A stretch of DNA of 64,000 nucleotides from Vibrio sonorensis (GCF_001854765.1 NZ_LJJE01000013.1:40771-104770), one strand, 5' to 3'. Shown: positions 8,747 to 18,326, counted from the first letter of the stretch. Notes: a model not told the origin generated them from the sequence alone. Numbers and translations: made by a program.

Positions 8747-10492
8747 TTACAAACACCAACTGGTCGAAGACTGATGATCACGCCACAGTGTTTGGTATGT
8801 TTCGCAGCCAGATAATAGCGCCTCGTGTTGACCTACCGCTTCAACCTTCCCGTTGTTCATCACAACAATTTGATCCACATGAGTGATACTCGATAAGTTA
8901 TGCGCCACCATTATCACGGTCTTGTTTTCAACCAAATGACCAACTGCTTGCTTCACTTTGAGTTCGTTCTCCGCATCCAACGCTGCGGTCGCTTCATCCA
9001 GCAGTATTAATGGCGATTGTTTTAACAATGCGCGAGCGATGGAAATTCGCTGCTTTTCGCCACCAGAAAGCTTAGTCCCACCTTCGCCAACTTGGGTATG
9101 CAAGCCCTGCGGTAAAGATTGAATAAACTCCCAGCACGATGCCATCTGACAGCAGCGCTCAATCTCATCAGTGGAAATAGATTGATTCCCCATCGTCAGA
9201 TTATTCAATATGCTGTCATCAAATAAGTACACTTGCTGAAATACTACACTGACCAACTGAGCTATCTGAGTTTGGTTTAAGCTATTAATTGGTTGCCCTG
9301 ATAGCAATATTTGCCCTGATTGCACATCCCAAAATCTTGCGAGTAGATGAATCAAGGTTGATTTACCCGAGCCTGATGCCCCAACAATCGCAGTAACCGT
9401 ATTCGGCTTAACCGCAAAACTGACTTGGCTGAGTACTTGTTGCTGCTGATATGCAAAACTGACGTTGGTTAGCTCTACTCCCGAGAATAGCGTTGAACCA
9501 TTGTTCAAGCTCTGCTTAGAGGAAGTATCAGTAATGTAATCAAGGTTAGGCTCAGCTAAGACACCTGCGATACGATCCATCGCTGACTGGAAGAACTGCC
9601 ACTGAGAAATCAAAATTCCCGCCTGCATGATTGGACGATAAAACTGTGTTGAAAGCAGTAAAAACAACAACAGAACGGACACGGTAACTTGCCCATCAAG
9701 TACCCAGTAAATGCCCAAACTGATCAGCAAAGCAAAGCCTGATTCAGCTAACACAATGAATGCGGCAGGGGCTAATGTTGCACGTTTTTCAAAGGCGAGA
9801 TGCGCATCTCGTGCGGATTTTGACTTCTCATCTAGCGATAAAATCTCTCCACCAGCGCAGCCATGAGCTCGCAAAACTTTAATACCTGAGATGTAATCAA
9901 AAATAGTGTCCGTTAACTCATCTCCTGCTTGGTACAACTGCGCTTTACTGGTTAAAGACGCTTTGTTTAACCAACCGAATGCGCCACATGCCAATGGAAT
10001 GCCTGCCGCCATGCTAAGCGCTAGACGCCAATCAAAATAGGCTAAACCGAGAAGAATCACGCTTAAAGTGCTAAGTACGGCCATCAAATGACTCACGACA
10101 TGGGAAAAAGCGTGCTCGACATTATCAACATCTTTAAGCAATGTGTTGTTCAATGTACCAAGGTCGATGCTTAGTAAGCGGCCCATCGGAATGTTAGTTA
10201 ACTTGCTCAACAAACCATTTCGGGTCTTTTCCCCAACGAGCGTCGCTAAGTAACTTTGTTTGAGGTTAGCGATACGAATCATCACCATGCGTGCCAGCAC
10301 ACAAACCGCAATGGCTAAACAATAATTAGGCCAAGTTTCGGGCAGTTGGTTGTCAGCAATGAGTACCGATAACAACTGAAAAACCAATAGATAAGGCACA
10401 AGCGCAAACAATGCATCCAATGCGACCCAAAGGGTATTGACCACTATTGGGCGCAGCGAAACCCCCGTTAACTGTTGATAACGTTTAAGCAT
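8747..10492 (-). CDS. ABC transporter, fused permease-ATPase (YbtQ/IrtB-like)
   Basis: This 581-residue half-transporter has an N-terminal exporter-fold membrane domain (about residues 1-310, six segments) and a C-terminal ATPase. Walker A is GASGSGKST, the Q-loop region is VVFQQVYLFDD, the signature is LSGGEKQRISIARALLK, Walker B is LILLDEATAALD, and the switch His is in VAHNLSS. It probably forms a heterodimer with the upstream gene, with which it overlaps by 8 bases. Exporter-fold pairs beside a TonB receptor and an AraC regulator are known from yersiniabactin import (YbtP/YbtQ) and mycobactin import (IrtA/IrtB), so iron-siderophore import is the best inference. Export cannot be excluded. 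Confidence 0.88.
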   Translation of the reverse strand: MLKRYQQLTGVSLRPIVVNTLWVALDALFALVPYLLVFQLLSVLIADNQLPETWPNYCLAIAVCVLARMVMIRIANLKQSYLATLVGEKTRNGLLSKLTNIPMGRLLSIDLGTLNNTLLKDVDNVEHAFSHVVSHLMAVLSTLSVILLGLAYFDWRLALSMAAGIPLACGAFGWLNKASLTSKAQLYQAGDELTDTIFDYISGIKVLRAHGCAGGEILSLDEKSKSARDAHLAFEKRATLAPAAFIVLAESGFALLISLGIYWVLDGQVTVSVLLLFLLLSTQFYRPIMQAGILISQWQFFQSAMDRIAGVLAEPNLDYITDTSSKQSLNNGSTLFSGVELTNVSFAYQQQQVLSQVSFAVKPNTVTAIVGASGSGKSTLIHLLARFWDVQSGQILLSGQPINSLNQTQIAQLVSVVFQQVYLFDDSILNNLTMGNQSISTDEIERCCQMASCWEFIQSLPQGLHTQVGEGGTKLSGGEKQRISIARALLKQSPLILLDEATAALDAENELKVKQAVGHLVENKTVIMVAHNLSSITHVDQIVVMNNGKVEAVGQHEALLSGCETYQTLWRDHQSSTSWCL

Positions 10493-12302
10493 GTTGCGCC
10501 TCCGGTTGTTGCTCTACCATTTGCGACGGCTTTATTTTCCATTGCTTAGCGATTTGTTGCGTGTTCCATAACTGGGCGTATTGTCCCTGTTGCTCTAACA
10601 ATTGCTGGTGCGATCCACACTCAACCAATAACCCATCGTTAAGCACTAAAATTTGATCGGCATTGACCACTGTAGAAAGCTGGTGCGCAATCACGACGAC
10701 TGTTTTACCTTGTGCTAACTCGCGAATAGCGGATTGAATCAGTTTTTGATTGGTCGCATCTGCATGCGCCGTCGGCTCATCCAACACTAGAATCGGCGCA
10801 TCTTTTAGCATTGCCCTTGCAATTGCGATACGCTGTTTTTGCCCGCCGCTCAGTGAGACACCATTACTCAATTGCGTGTCATAGCCTTGGGGCAATTGTT
10901 CAATAAACTGATGAGCGTTGGCCGCTTTCGATGCCGCTTCTATTTGCTGAAATGAGTACGGGTTACCCATAGTGATGTTGTCTCGGATGGTCAGCTTAAA
11001 AAGATGCGAATCTTGAAAAACCAACGACATATAATCCATCAACTGCGCCTCTGTATAATCACTTAATGGCTGATCATCAAGATAAATTTGACCACTACTT
11101 GGGTGCAACATTCTGGCTAATAGATGAATCAAGGTCGACTTACCCGCCCCTGAACCACCGACAATCGCAGTCACGGTATGGGGCTTGAGTTCAAAACTAA
11201 TTTTTTTCAGTGCTGGTTCGTTTGTTTCTGGATAATGAAAACTGACTTGTTCGAACCGTACCTGATGATGACTTACCTTAGGCTTAGAAGCCGAGTGATT
11301 AGAATCATTAGCTTGTGTGACCACTGATTCTTGCGGCAATTGCTCAATCTTGATTAATCGCCCGACGCCTTCAAAAACTTGCCCCAGATAGGTACTCAGT
11401 AAGGTTAGATTAAACAGCGGCTCCAACATTCCTACACCAAGCAACAAACAGATAATGAACTGGGCAATGGTCAACGAACCTTCGTGCCAAAAATAGAGAC
11501 CAATCGGAACTAACACCGCTAAGCCACTGTTAAGAAAAGCTTTGAACGAAGCCATTGGCCAAGCCGCCTCTTTTATCCATTTAGCTAAATCTTGTCGATG
11601 CTGAGCTAAGCCTTTCTCCAACTTAGCATGGCGAGTTTGCTGCATGGCAAATAAACGAATCACGGGCATCGCTCGGGCGAACTCCGTCACCGCAATGTTG
11701 AGCTGCTCCAGATTATGGTGGTATTGCTGGGCTTTCTCTTTGTAACCACGAAACATCATCGCTTGGCTAATGGCAGCAAGAGGAATTGGAATTAGCGCAA
11801 ATAGCGCCATGCGATAATCTATAAAACAGAGCAATACAAAAGTGGTTAAAGGCACAAACAGCGCTGTCACAAGATCCGCTAACTGATGAGCAATAAACAC
11901 TTCCACTCTGTCGATATCTTCTGCCAACACCTTCTTTATCTCGCCGCTGCTGGTTTGATTAAAATAACCTAGCGGAATGCGGCTCATGTGCCGAAACAAG
12001 CGCGTCCTAATCTGATACTGAACATGAAAGGCGCTGGAATGGGCTAAATAGGTAGATAAGAGTAAACAGCCATAACGCAATAACATCGCTGCTAAGGCTA
12101 AGCTGGTAAACCACCAAATAGCTTGTTGGTCAGTCACTTGAGTAAGAAGGCTGTCAGCAATCAAATAGACAAAATAGTAGGGCGCAAGAGAAAGCGTCGC
12201 TGCAATCGCTGCCAAGCAGACGGAACAAATCAAAATCCATCGATGTTGATAACAAAATTGCAGTAGCCAAGGCAACGCCGAGGGGGAAGATGACGAAGAC
12301 AT
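10485..12302 (-). CDS. ABC transporter, fused permease-ATPase (YbtP/IrtA-like)
   Basis: This 605-residue half-transporter has six membrane segments in the N-terminal half. The ATPase domain has Walker A GGSGAGKST, Q-loop LVFQDSHLFK, signature LSGGQKQRIAIARAMLK and Walker B ILVLDEPTAHAD; Pro-Thr-Ala-His-Ala-Asp is a slightly unusual D-loop. The start at 12302 is chosen because a strong GGAGG lies just before it; an upstream in-frame start at 12353 lacks a site. The stop overlaps the start of the partner half-transporter (8 bases), so the two are translated together. A hairpin lies between this gene and the receptor gene. Confidence 0.88.
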   Translation of the reverse strand: MSSSSSPSALPWLLQFCYQHRWILICSVCLAAIAATLSLAPYYFVYLIADSLLTQVTDQQAIWWFTSLALAAMLLRYGCLLLSTYLAHSSAFHVQYQIRTRLFRHMSRIPLGYFNQTSSGEIKKVLAEDIDRVEVFIAHQLADLVTALFVPLTTFVLLCFIDYRMALFALIPIPLAAISQAMMFRGYKEKAQQYHHNLEQLNIAVTEFARAMPVIRLFAMQQTRHAKLEKGLAQHRQDLAKWIKEAAWPMASFKAFLNSGLAVLVPIGLYFWHEGSLTIAQFIICLLLGVGMLEPLFNLTLLSTYLGQVFEGVGRLIKIEQLPQESVVTQANDSNHSASKPKVSHHQVRFEQVSFHYPETNEPALKKISFELKPHTVTAIVGGSGAGKSTLIHLLARMLHPSSGQIYLDDQPLSDYTEAQLMDYMSLVFQDSHLFKLTIRDNITMGNPYSFQQIEAASKAANAHQFIEQLPQGYDTQLSNGVSLSGGQKQRIAIARAMLKDAPILVLDEPTAHADATNQKLIQSAIRELAQGKTVVVIAHQLSTVVNADQILVLNDGLLVECGSHQQLLEQQGQYAQLWNTQQIAKQWKIKPSQMVEQQPEAQHA

Positions 12303-12365
12303 CCTTTCCTCCAAATAGAAATAAAAACAGCAGTGATAAGCCATGCTTACCACTGGAAAGAAATC

Positions 12366-12393
12366 GGGCTTTCAAATCGAATGATGAAAGCCC
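12366..12393 (-). terminator. Intercistronic hairpin between receptor and ABC genes (possible attenuator)
   Basis: A perfect 9-bp stem (12366-12374 with 12385-12393) lies just after the receptor stop and is followed on the minus strand by GATTTCTTTCC, a weak T-rich tail. It may terminate part of the transcripts or protect the receptor mRNA, giving more receptor than transporter. Confidence 0.5.
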
Positions 12394-12399
12394 TTATGA

Positions 12400-14489
12400 T
12401 TAGAAGTTAGCGCTTAAATCGACACCAAATCGCATTGGGTCACCATAATTGCTCAAGCCCATTCCACCCCAATTAACGGAAAAGGTTTTATATCGCTCGT
12501 CGGTTACATTGACGCCCCAGAGTCGAATTTCAAAGTCGTCTCGATAATTGAATCGAACATTGGCATCAACCACAAAGTAAGAGTCTTGGAAGTTGTTACC
12601 TTGCTTATCTAGTGCCATTTCACCATAGAAGCCAACACCGAGGTTTGGAGTAAACCTCCAGTTATCACTAATTTCACCGTAATAAGTGGCTTCAACATTG
12701 ACGGTATGCTCCGGTGCAAATGGAATGCGTGCGCCTTCAGAGTAGCTCGCTCCCGTATAACCATCCACTTGGGTGACCTTGGCATCATTGAAACCAAATC
12801 TCAGCGCCGCTTCCCACACATCATTAATGAGTGCGCTGATTGAGCCTTCAATACCACGTGAGCGTACCTCTTTAATTGGTGCAATCATATTCGCCCCTGT
12901 AGTCGGGTCTTGATAAGCGTATTGCAGGTTATTCACACGCATATCGAACACGTTAATACCGGCGACGATAGTACGATCATTCCAATAGCTCTTATAACCT
13001 AGCTCGTACACTTCACTGGTCTCTGGGTCATAAGGTAAGCCATGCCCTAAGTAGCCCGAGCTGTCACTCGCTTCCGCAATCCATGTACCTCCACCACTTA
13101 ACATGCCCTCACCATAGCTAGCATATACGGTGTGATCTTTGCCAAAATCTTTACTGATTGCGAAGTTAGGTAAGAACTCAGAATAGTCTTTCTGGTAGCT
13201 GCCCTGTGTTTCAAATGGTAAACGTTGCATGTTGTAGAACTGAGAGTCGATATGGAAATCTTCTTTGGTGTAACGTGCGCCTGCTTTTAGTGTCCATGTC
13301 GGCGCAAAACGCCAACTGGCATCCATATAAGCAGTGTAAGTATCTCGTGTATACTTACCAGCGGCCTTGTTGACCTGCATTTTGTTTGCCGCCATCTCAA
13401 TGAAGTTATTGTTATCTTCTTGAGAGCGATAAAACGCTGCACCAAATGTCCAATCAACAGGTAACGCACCTAAGTTCGAATTTAAACGCAGTTCTTGGAA
13501 GGTATCTTTTTCACGAATATAGTTATCATAATAAGCAGAACCAGCGGGAGGTGTTACCACTAAGTCGCATCAAAACGGCCAAAAGTATCGATTTTACGAA
13601 TCCCCGTGACTGAGCTAAGTCGCCAATTTTCTAACCCTGTCCATGTAACATTCAACGCGGCACCTTTTGAGGTTTGATCGAACAAGCCTTCGATATCGGT
13701 CGCCGATTTCAGATCATCTCCACGCTCGGTTTTTGGATCATCTTTCACATAAGGATATACGCCACTTTCTATTGTGGTATGGTCAAGGTAGAGATTCGCT
13801 GTCCAGTCACTGCTTGGAGTCCAATGCAGACTTAACATGGCCGAACGTTGCTCTTTAGGATCGACCGATTTGTTAAGGTGAGTATTTTCAACAAAACCAT
13901 CTCTAGTTAAGTAATCTAGCGTCATTTTCGCAGTCAACACGTCTTCAATTAGCGCTGTACCCGCAGCAACCGTTCCGCTTTGTTGATCGTAGTTAGCAAC
14001 ACCTAACTCAAAAGATGCAGAGGGGTCATTACCCTGCTTTTTGGTGGTTATAACAATGATACCGTCACGAGCATTACTGCCATAAGTGTTACCTTGGGGT
14101 CCACGCAAAAACTCAATCGATTCAACGTCTTTCAACAGTAAGTTGAGGCCATATAAGCTGGTCTGCGGTACACCATCAACGTAAATTGGCACGTTAGTTT
14201 GCTCTAAGTGACGTGGCAATCCACGCACTTGAATGTAACTGTAATCTCCCGGTAGCTCTGGTAACACAATGTTTGCGACAGACTTAATCGCATCCGCTAC
14301 GGTCTTGTAACGGTGCTTTTCAATATCCTCAGCAGAGAGATAGTCCATGCTTTGCGGAATATCTTTCATGTCTTTTTCTACACGAGCAGCTTGCACAATA
14401 ACCGTTTCGACCGCGTGCGGTGCGGCGGCGGTTTGTCCATAAGCAAGTGTTCCTAAAATAGCGGCTGCTAGTATTGCTTTATTGTTCAC
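12400..14489 (-). pseudogene. TonB-dependent siderophore receptor (FyuA-like), frameshifted
   Basis: Two frames together encode one outer-membrane receptor of about 696 residues. The first (14489 to 13560) holds the signal peptide ending near TAAAPHA, a TonB-box-like VETVIVQA, and the plug domain (ADAIKSVANI, IQVRGLPRH, VPIYVDGVPQ, IEFLRGPQGNTYG). The second (from about 13563 to 12400) holds the barrel strands and ends in the aromatic residue Phe that barrel proteins need. The break lies at 13562-13563, where GAT-GCG-ACT is followed by TAG; one more T (A on the plus strand) restores ATLVVTPP. A Fur-like site lies upstream. The ligand is unknown; context favours a ferric siderophore. Confidence 0.88.
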
Positions 14490-14988
14490 CTAGAGTCCCC
14501 CCTAATGACTGGATGATGTGAGATGGCAGTAATGTAAATGAAAACCATTTGCGACTAAATGGAGAAACTAGCAGTAGCGGGAGACAAAACAGCACTAGAG
14601 GAATTTTAGTGATATTTGATATTCAATCAGGTGTATTAATACAAGCTAAGACGCCTGAATAGATAAGTATAAAGGCCTTAGTTTCAAGCAAATATGTCCA
14701 TTTGTGAGTGATGGTAATAGTTAGGTCGATTGTGCGATTTAGTCGTGACTCACCACGGATGTGTGAGATCGAGTATGAGTTACTACATTTAATGCGATCG
14801 CGACATTAATACCTAGGTTTTTAGATCCTCTCGGGAGCGACCTGAGAGACAAAAAACGACCCCGTGAATATTTCGAACTGAGAAAAAAATACCTTTTCCG
14901 TACGCAGGAATGGCGAGTTATTGATCAAACGCAACAAATTTCACGTCAAAAAAGAAATAATGGTTTCAGTAGAATATAGGAGGTATCA
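14490..14988. other. Intergenic control region upstream of the receptor gene
   Basis: No gene was seen in these 499 bases. The left end should hold the receptor promoter with a Fur-like site (listed separately). A hairpin of 8 bp (14828-14835 with 14841-14848, loop AGCGA) lies in the middle without a T-run. The right end gives the ribosome-binding site AGGAGG of the small HTH gene. Confidence 0.55.
14534..14552 (-). promoter_or_regulatory. Candidate Fur box upstream of the TonB receptor
   Basis: On the minus strand the 19-base site GCAAATGGTTTTCATTTAC matches the 19-base Fur consensus at 12 positions. It lies 45-63 bases before the receptor ATG, the expected place for a repressor site. It is weaker than the site before the AraC-type gene. 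Confidence 0.5.
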
Positions 14989-15270
14989 ATGGAATTGAGT
15001 CCTGTTTTTGCGAGACGATTGTATCTAGCCTTATTGGTGGAAAGTCTCGAAAGGCCTAATGTCCCTAAACTGATCGAAAAAACGGGTTGGCCACGTCGTA
15101 CCATTCAAGACGTGATCAAAGCATTACCAGGTATCGGTATAGAACTGATGTTTGTCCAAGATGGCCGTAGACACAATGACGGTTATTATCAGCTTTCTGA
15201 CTGGGGACCTTTTGACAGCAGTTGGGTTCTTGAGCGCGAATCAGATATTGCCGCTACACTCGGATTCTAA
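14989..15270 (+). CDS. Small winged-helix/HTH protein
   Basis: This 93-residue protein has a predicted winged helix-turn-helix: FARRLYLALLVESL, then LIEKTGWPRRTIQDVIKALP as the recognition unit, then a wing near GRRHNDGYYQLSDWG. It fits the small HTH_43-type winged-helix proteins found in Vibrio. The target is unknown. The ATG has an excellent AGGAGG site, and the gene ends in a strong terminator, so it is a single-gene unit. It neighbours the iron-uptake unit divergently, but a link is not shown. Confidence 0.75.
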   Translation: MELSPVFARRLYLALLVESLERPNVPKLIEKTGWPRRTIQDVIKALPGIGIELMFVQDGRRHNDGYYQLSDWGPFDSSWVLERESDIAATLGF

Positions 15271-15273
15271 AAA

Positions 15274-15300
15274 AAGCCAGCTTTGCTGGCTTCTTTCATT
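15274..15300 (+). terminator. Rho-independent terminator of the small HTH gene
   Basis: An 8-bp stem (15274-15281 with 15285-15292) with a TTT loop starts four bases after the stop codon and is followed by TTCTTTCATTTT. Confidence 0.8.
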
Positions 15301-15311
15301 TTACAACTCTA

Positions 15312-15647
15312 CTATCGGCACTTATAAGCCACGCCAAATAAGCTCATCGACGTAGCAAAATCTTGCATGGACTTGGCGTAAACCGTGTCTGCCCCAAGGG
15401 TTGCCGCATTGTTTCTCAAGTCGTTTATCGCGCCGCGAATCATGACATCGTTGGGATAAAACAGGTAGTTGTACCAATGGCCAACGCTTCCTGTGACATC
15501 GCCCATCCATTGGCACGAATCGGGATCAAACTGTTGGTCGATTCTAATTTCAATCTGGTTAGAAGATGGTTTAAGTACCACTTCTGGACTGGTGCAACCG
15601 GCCAAAAGTCCGATGGATGAGAATAAAACTAGTGCCGACTTGTTCAT
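15312..15647 (-). CDS. DUF4156-type lipoprotein
   Basis: This 111-residue protein starts MNKSALVLFSSIGLLAGCTSP, a signal peptide with the lipobox LLAGC, so it is probably a lipoprotein. Ser and Pro rather than Asp follow the Cys, which favours outer-membrane sorting. The remainder resembles small DUF4156 lipoproteins (INDLRNNAATLGADTVYA). The function is unknown. The ATG at 15647 is preferred over the further upstream start because it has an AGGGAT site and leads straight into the signal peptide. It follows the DUF2956 gene with no gap, so the two form an operon. Confidence 0.82.
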   Translation of the reverse strand: MNKSALVLFSSIGLLAGCTSPEVVLKPSSNQIEIRIDQQFDPDSCQWMGDVTGSVGHWYNYLFYPNDVMIRGAINDLRNNAATLGADTVYAKSMQDFATSMSLFGVAYKCR

Positions 15648-15649
15648 AT

Positions 15650-15988
15650 TTATCCCTGTATTAAATAGACCGCAAAACCTATCCAGCTTGCAATCAATAG
15701 CCCCCAAGGCAACAGTGAACGTTTGTGGTTAACGATTTCTACTGGCTCAGACACCGTGTCATTGACCACTGGCGCATTACTTTGCTTGGCTTTTTGCGCT
15801 CTCTTTTTCGCTTTATCTGCATCTCTGGATTTTTGTTTCTGTTGCTTTTTGTATAAAGCGATGCCCTTTTCTATACCTTGGGCAATCAGCTTGGTCTGCT
15901 CTTTTGTTTGGCCTGGCTTTTGGGTGGCCTTAGCTATTTTCATTGCCTCTTGTTGAGTCTGAGGAGAGGGCGTTGATTTATTCTTCAT
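15650..15988 (-). CDS. DUF2956 family protein, Lys/Gln-rich with C-terminal membrane anchor
   Basis: This 112-residue protein has a charged N-terminal part (QTQQEAMKIAKATQKPGQ, then runs of Lys, Gln and Arg) and one C-terminal membrane segment (LLPWGLLIASWIGFAVYLI). It matches the DUF2956 family of unknown function found in Vibrio and Shewanella relatives. The ATG at 15988 matches the family start; an upstream in-frame start at 16063 would run into the promoter area and is not preferred. It lies two bases before the lipoprotein gene and is divergent from the TPR gene. Confidence 0.78.
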   Translation of the reverse strand: MKNKSTPSPQTQQEAMKIAKATQKPGQTKEQTKLIAQGIEKGIALYKKQQKQKSRDADKAKKRAQKAKQSNAPVVNDTVSEPVEIVNHKRSLLPWGLLIASWIGFAVYLIQG

Positions 15989-16072
15989 CAAAATTACGCT
16001 GCTTGGATCAATAATAGCTATAGCGTACCACGATATACTGGCAAAAAATGTAAGTGTGACCAAGGAATTGCG

Positions 16073-16690
16073 ATGAGTGACATTTTGGGATTGGCCTTGT
16101 TTGTCTGTTTGGCCGTCACTGTCTGCTTGTGGAAGATGAAAGTGCCACTAAAGCATCTAGTGATATTGATGGGTTTTACTTTTGTCGCCCTGATCCCTTT
16201 GGCTTATCTTACTATCGACTTACCACCAGAAAAACTCAATAACGATGTGAGTGCCCAGAACATAGACACGTCGATGCAAGATCTGCAACAGCTAATCAAA
16301 GACGACCCAAATCAATGGGATCTTTGGTATGAGTTGGGCCAAGGTTATTTGGCGTCACAAGAGTTTTCTTCGGCATCGACGTGTTTTGAGTATGCGTTGA
16401 GATTGAGTGACCGACCAACTGCCAACTTGTACGCGTCTAAAGCGACAGCACTCTATTACGACAGCGGGCAATCGATGAATCGAGAGGTTCAGCGCCTTCT
16501 CTCGAATGCTCTAGAACTAGACAGCACTCACCCCGCGAGTTTAAATCTTATCGCAAGCGATCACTACGTGAGTTTGCGCTTTGAAAAAGCCGCACAAGTT
16601 TGGTTTCAGATCTTAGATTCAGGGCGAACCGATTTCGATAGAGCGAACATTATAAAAAGGCTAGCACAAGCCAAAAGTATGTCTGGTTAG
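16073..16690 (+). CDS. TPR protein of the NrfG/CcmI type (haem-lyase apocytochrome chaperone)
   Basis: This 205-residue protein has two N-terminal membrane segments (ILGLALFVCLAVTVCLW and LVILMGFTFVALIPLAYL) and then a TPR region (DDPNQWDLWYELGQGYLASQ, SSASTCFEYALRLS, ALELDSTHPASLNLIA). This is the layout of CcmI and NrfG, which present unfolded cytochrome c to the haem lyase. Its position tail-to-tail with nrfA, and the NrfE and NrfF genes nearby, support a role in haem attachment to NrfA. It is not part of the nrfBCDE transcript. The symbol nrfG is likely but not certain. Confidence 0.72.
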   Translation: MSDILGLALFVCLAVTVCLWKMKVPLKHLVILMGFTFVALIPLAYLTIDLPPEKLNNDVSAQNIDTSMQDLQQLIKDDPNQWDLWYELGQGYLASQEFSSASTCFEYALRLSDRPTANLYASKATALYYDSGQSMNREVQRLLSNALELDSTHPASLNLIASDHYVSLRFEKAAQVWFQILDSGRTDFDRANIIKRLAQAKSMSG

Positions 16691-16736
16691 ATGTGATCAG
16701 AAATATTGAGCCCCTCGAAAGGAGAGGCTCAAATTG

Positions 16737-16762
16737 GCAACTAAGGGTAGCAACTAAGGGTA
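16737..16762. repeat. 13-bp tandem duplication across the nrfA stop codon
   Basis: Two perfect head-to-tail copies of GCAACTAAGGGTA (16737-16749 and 16750-16762) cover the nrfA 3' end. The second copy contains the stop codon (16754-16756). Confidence 0.9.
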
Positions 16763-18183
16763 AGTCGCCTCTCTTTTTTCAGCCGCTTTGTCCCAGTCTG
16801 GAACGACGGTCTCTAAGAAATGTTTTTTATCCTTGTTCATTGTCTCCATATCCATACCAAGTGCCTGCTGTGCTTTTGCTTTGGTTGAAATGTCGGGAAT
16901 GGCAATGGGATCGACAATTCCTTTGGTGGCAAGTAGACGAACAAGTTTGGTTCTCGCGTTCGCAGCACGGTCGACTGCCGTCCCCAAAACTTCTAAGGCA
17001 ATTTCAGGAGCATGCATGTGAACGCCGTGTGAGGCGATGGCGTAATCCCAACGCCACTGAGCATGCCTGATATCTTGCAAAATGTCTTTCATCTCATCGT
17101 CAGTCGCTCCAGCTTCCCAAGCGGCACCAGCTTCAAAGTGTGCGGCGACTATCTGTTTCTCCGCGGTTAGCTTCATGTTTAAGACTTGCGCTTTTCGGCT
17201 TGAGACGATGTTCCTTAGTTGCTCTTTACTTTGGGTATGGCACTGAGCACAAGTATCTTCAAATCGGTCAAATGGATTGCCAACCTTGTGGTCGGTGTAA
17301 ACCGTTCCGTCTTCTTTTGTGATTTTCGGCATATGGCAGTCGACACAGACCACTTTGTTTTTGCCGTGAATACCATCGCGCCACGTTTCCCAGCCGGGGT
17401 GCTGGGCTTTTAGCATTGGGGCTTTGGAGATTTTATGAGTCCAGTCTTTGAAGTTTAACGCGTCGTAGTAGCGTTCCATATCGTCGACGGTCGTACCCAT
17501 ATCCCAAGGAAACTTTACAGCTTTTGTCGGTCCAGTAAAGTAGTACTCGACATGGCATTGAGCGCAAACAGACGCTTGTTGCTCAAGCCTAGATTGATTT
17601 TCAAAATCTTTGCCTATTACTGAGAAAGCGCGTTCTACATAAGGTCTTGTGAGCGCTAGTTCAGGTTCGCCATTTTTGAACTTCTCACTTCTCGTATCGT
17701 GCAGTCGGCACACCCGATAGGGTTAGAAATATGATCCCCTAGCCGAGACCATTTTCCCTCGAAGTAACCATCTTCTCCTCGCTCGTCAATGACTCTTGCA
17801 ACATCTGGGCTTTTACAGCTCCAACACGCCATCGGCATCGGGCCTGATTCACCATCTTTTGGGGCTCCAGTTCTCAAGGTTTGACGTACATCATCTAGAG
17901 CATAAAAGTGGCCTCTAGCTTTGTTGTAGTCTTTTGCAAACCCATACCCGGCCCAGAGAATAACCATGTTGGGATCTTCAGCAAGAGCATCTTCGATTTC
18001 TACGCTATCTTCTGTTTGCTTCCAAGACTGATATTGATCTGGGTGGTCATTTTGATAAGCATCGTTTCTTGTATCTATGATTGTATTTTCTTCAGATGCA
18101 GCAAAGCTGGCGAAACCGACTAAGGCGCTCACCAAACATATGAATGCGGCATTGGAAGTGTGTATCCAGTGCATTTTTTTCAC
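16754..18183 (-). pseudogene. nrfA: Cytochrome c nitrite reductase NrfA (pentahaem), frameshifted in haem-2 motif
   Basis: NrfA reduces nitrite to ammonia with six electrons in the periplasm. Two frames together give about 476 residues, against 478 in E. coli. Visible features are a signal peptide ([15 protein letters not shown]), the special CWSCK motif that binds the active-site haem, then CADCH, CAQCH, CVDCH and CAQCH, and HGVHMH near the haem ligands. The break is at 17701 inside the second haem motif: C-A-D-C is followed by Thr instead of His because one G (plus strand) is missing. Restoring it gives [12 protein letters not shown]. The likely start is the GTG at 18183 with an upstream GGAGA. 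FNR-, CRP- and NarP-like sites lie upstream. Confidence 0.93.
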
Positions 18184-18312
18184 AGTGCTATCTCCATATT
18201 CTGTTTGTTATTGGCAGCGTTGTGAACTGACTAATTCCAAATAGAGAATTGGAGAAACTAGTATTTATAATAAAGACTTAAAACACGATGAAAATTCGTA
18301 ACTTATTTTGGT

Positions 18313-18326
18313 TTGTTTAAGATCAA
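18313..18326. promoter_or_regulatory. FNR-type site
   Basis: TTGTT-TAAG-ATCAA matches the FNR consensus TTGAT-N4-ATCAA except for one base. It lies 130-143 bases upstream of the nrfA start, in line with oxygen-controlled nrf expression in enterics. Confidence 0.6.

Noticed and set aside
14828..14848. Hairpin upstream of the small HTH gene as a terminator
   Set aside because: No T-run follows on either strand and no gene ends near it.
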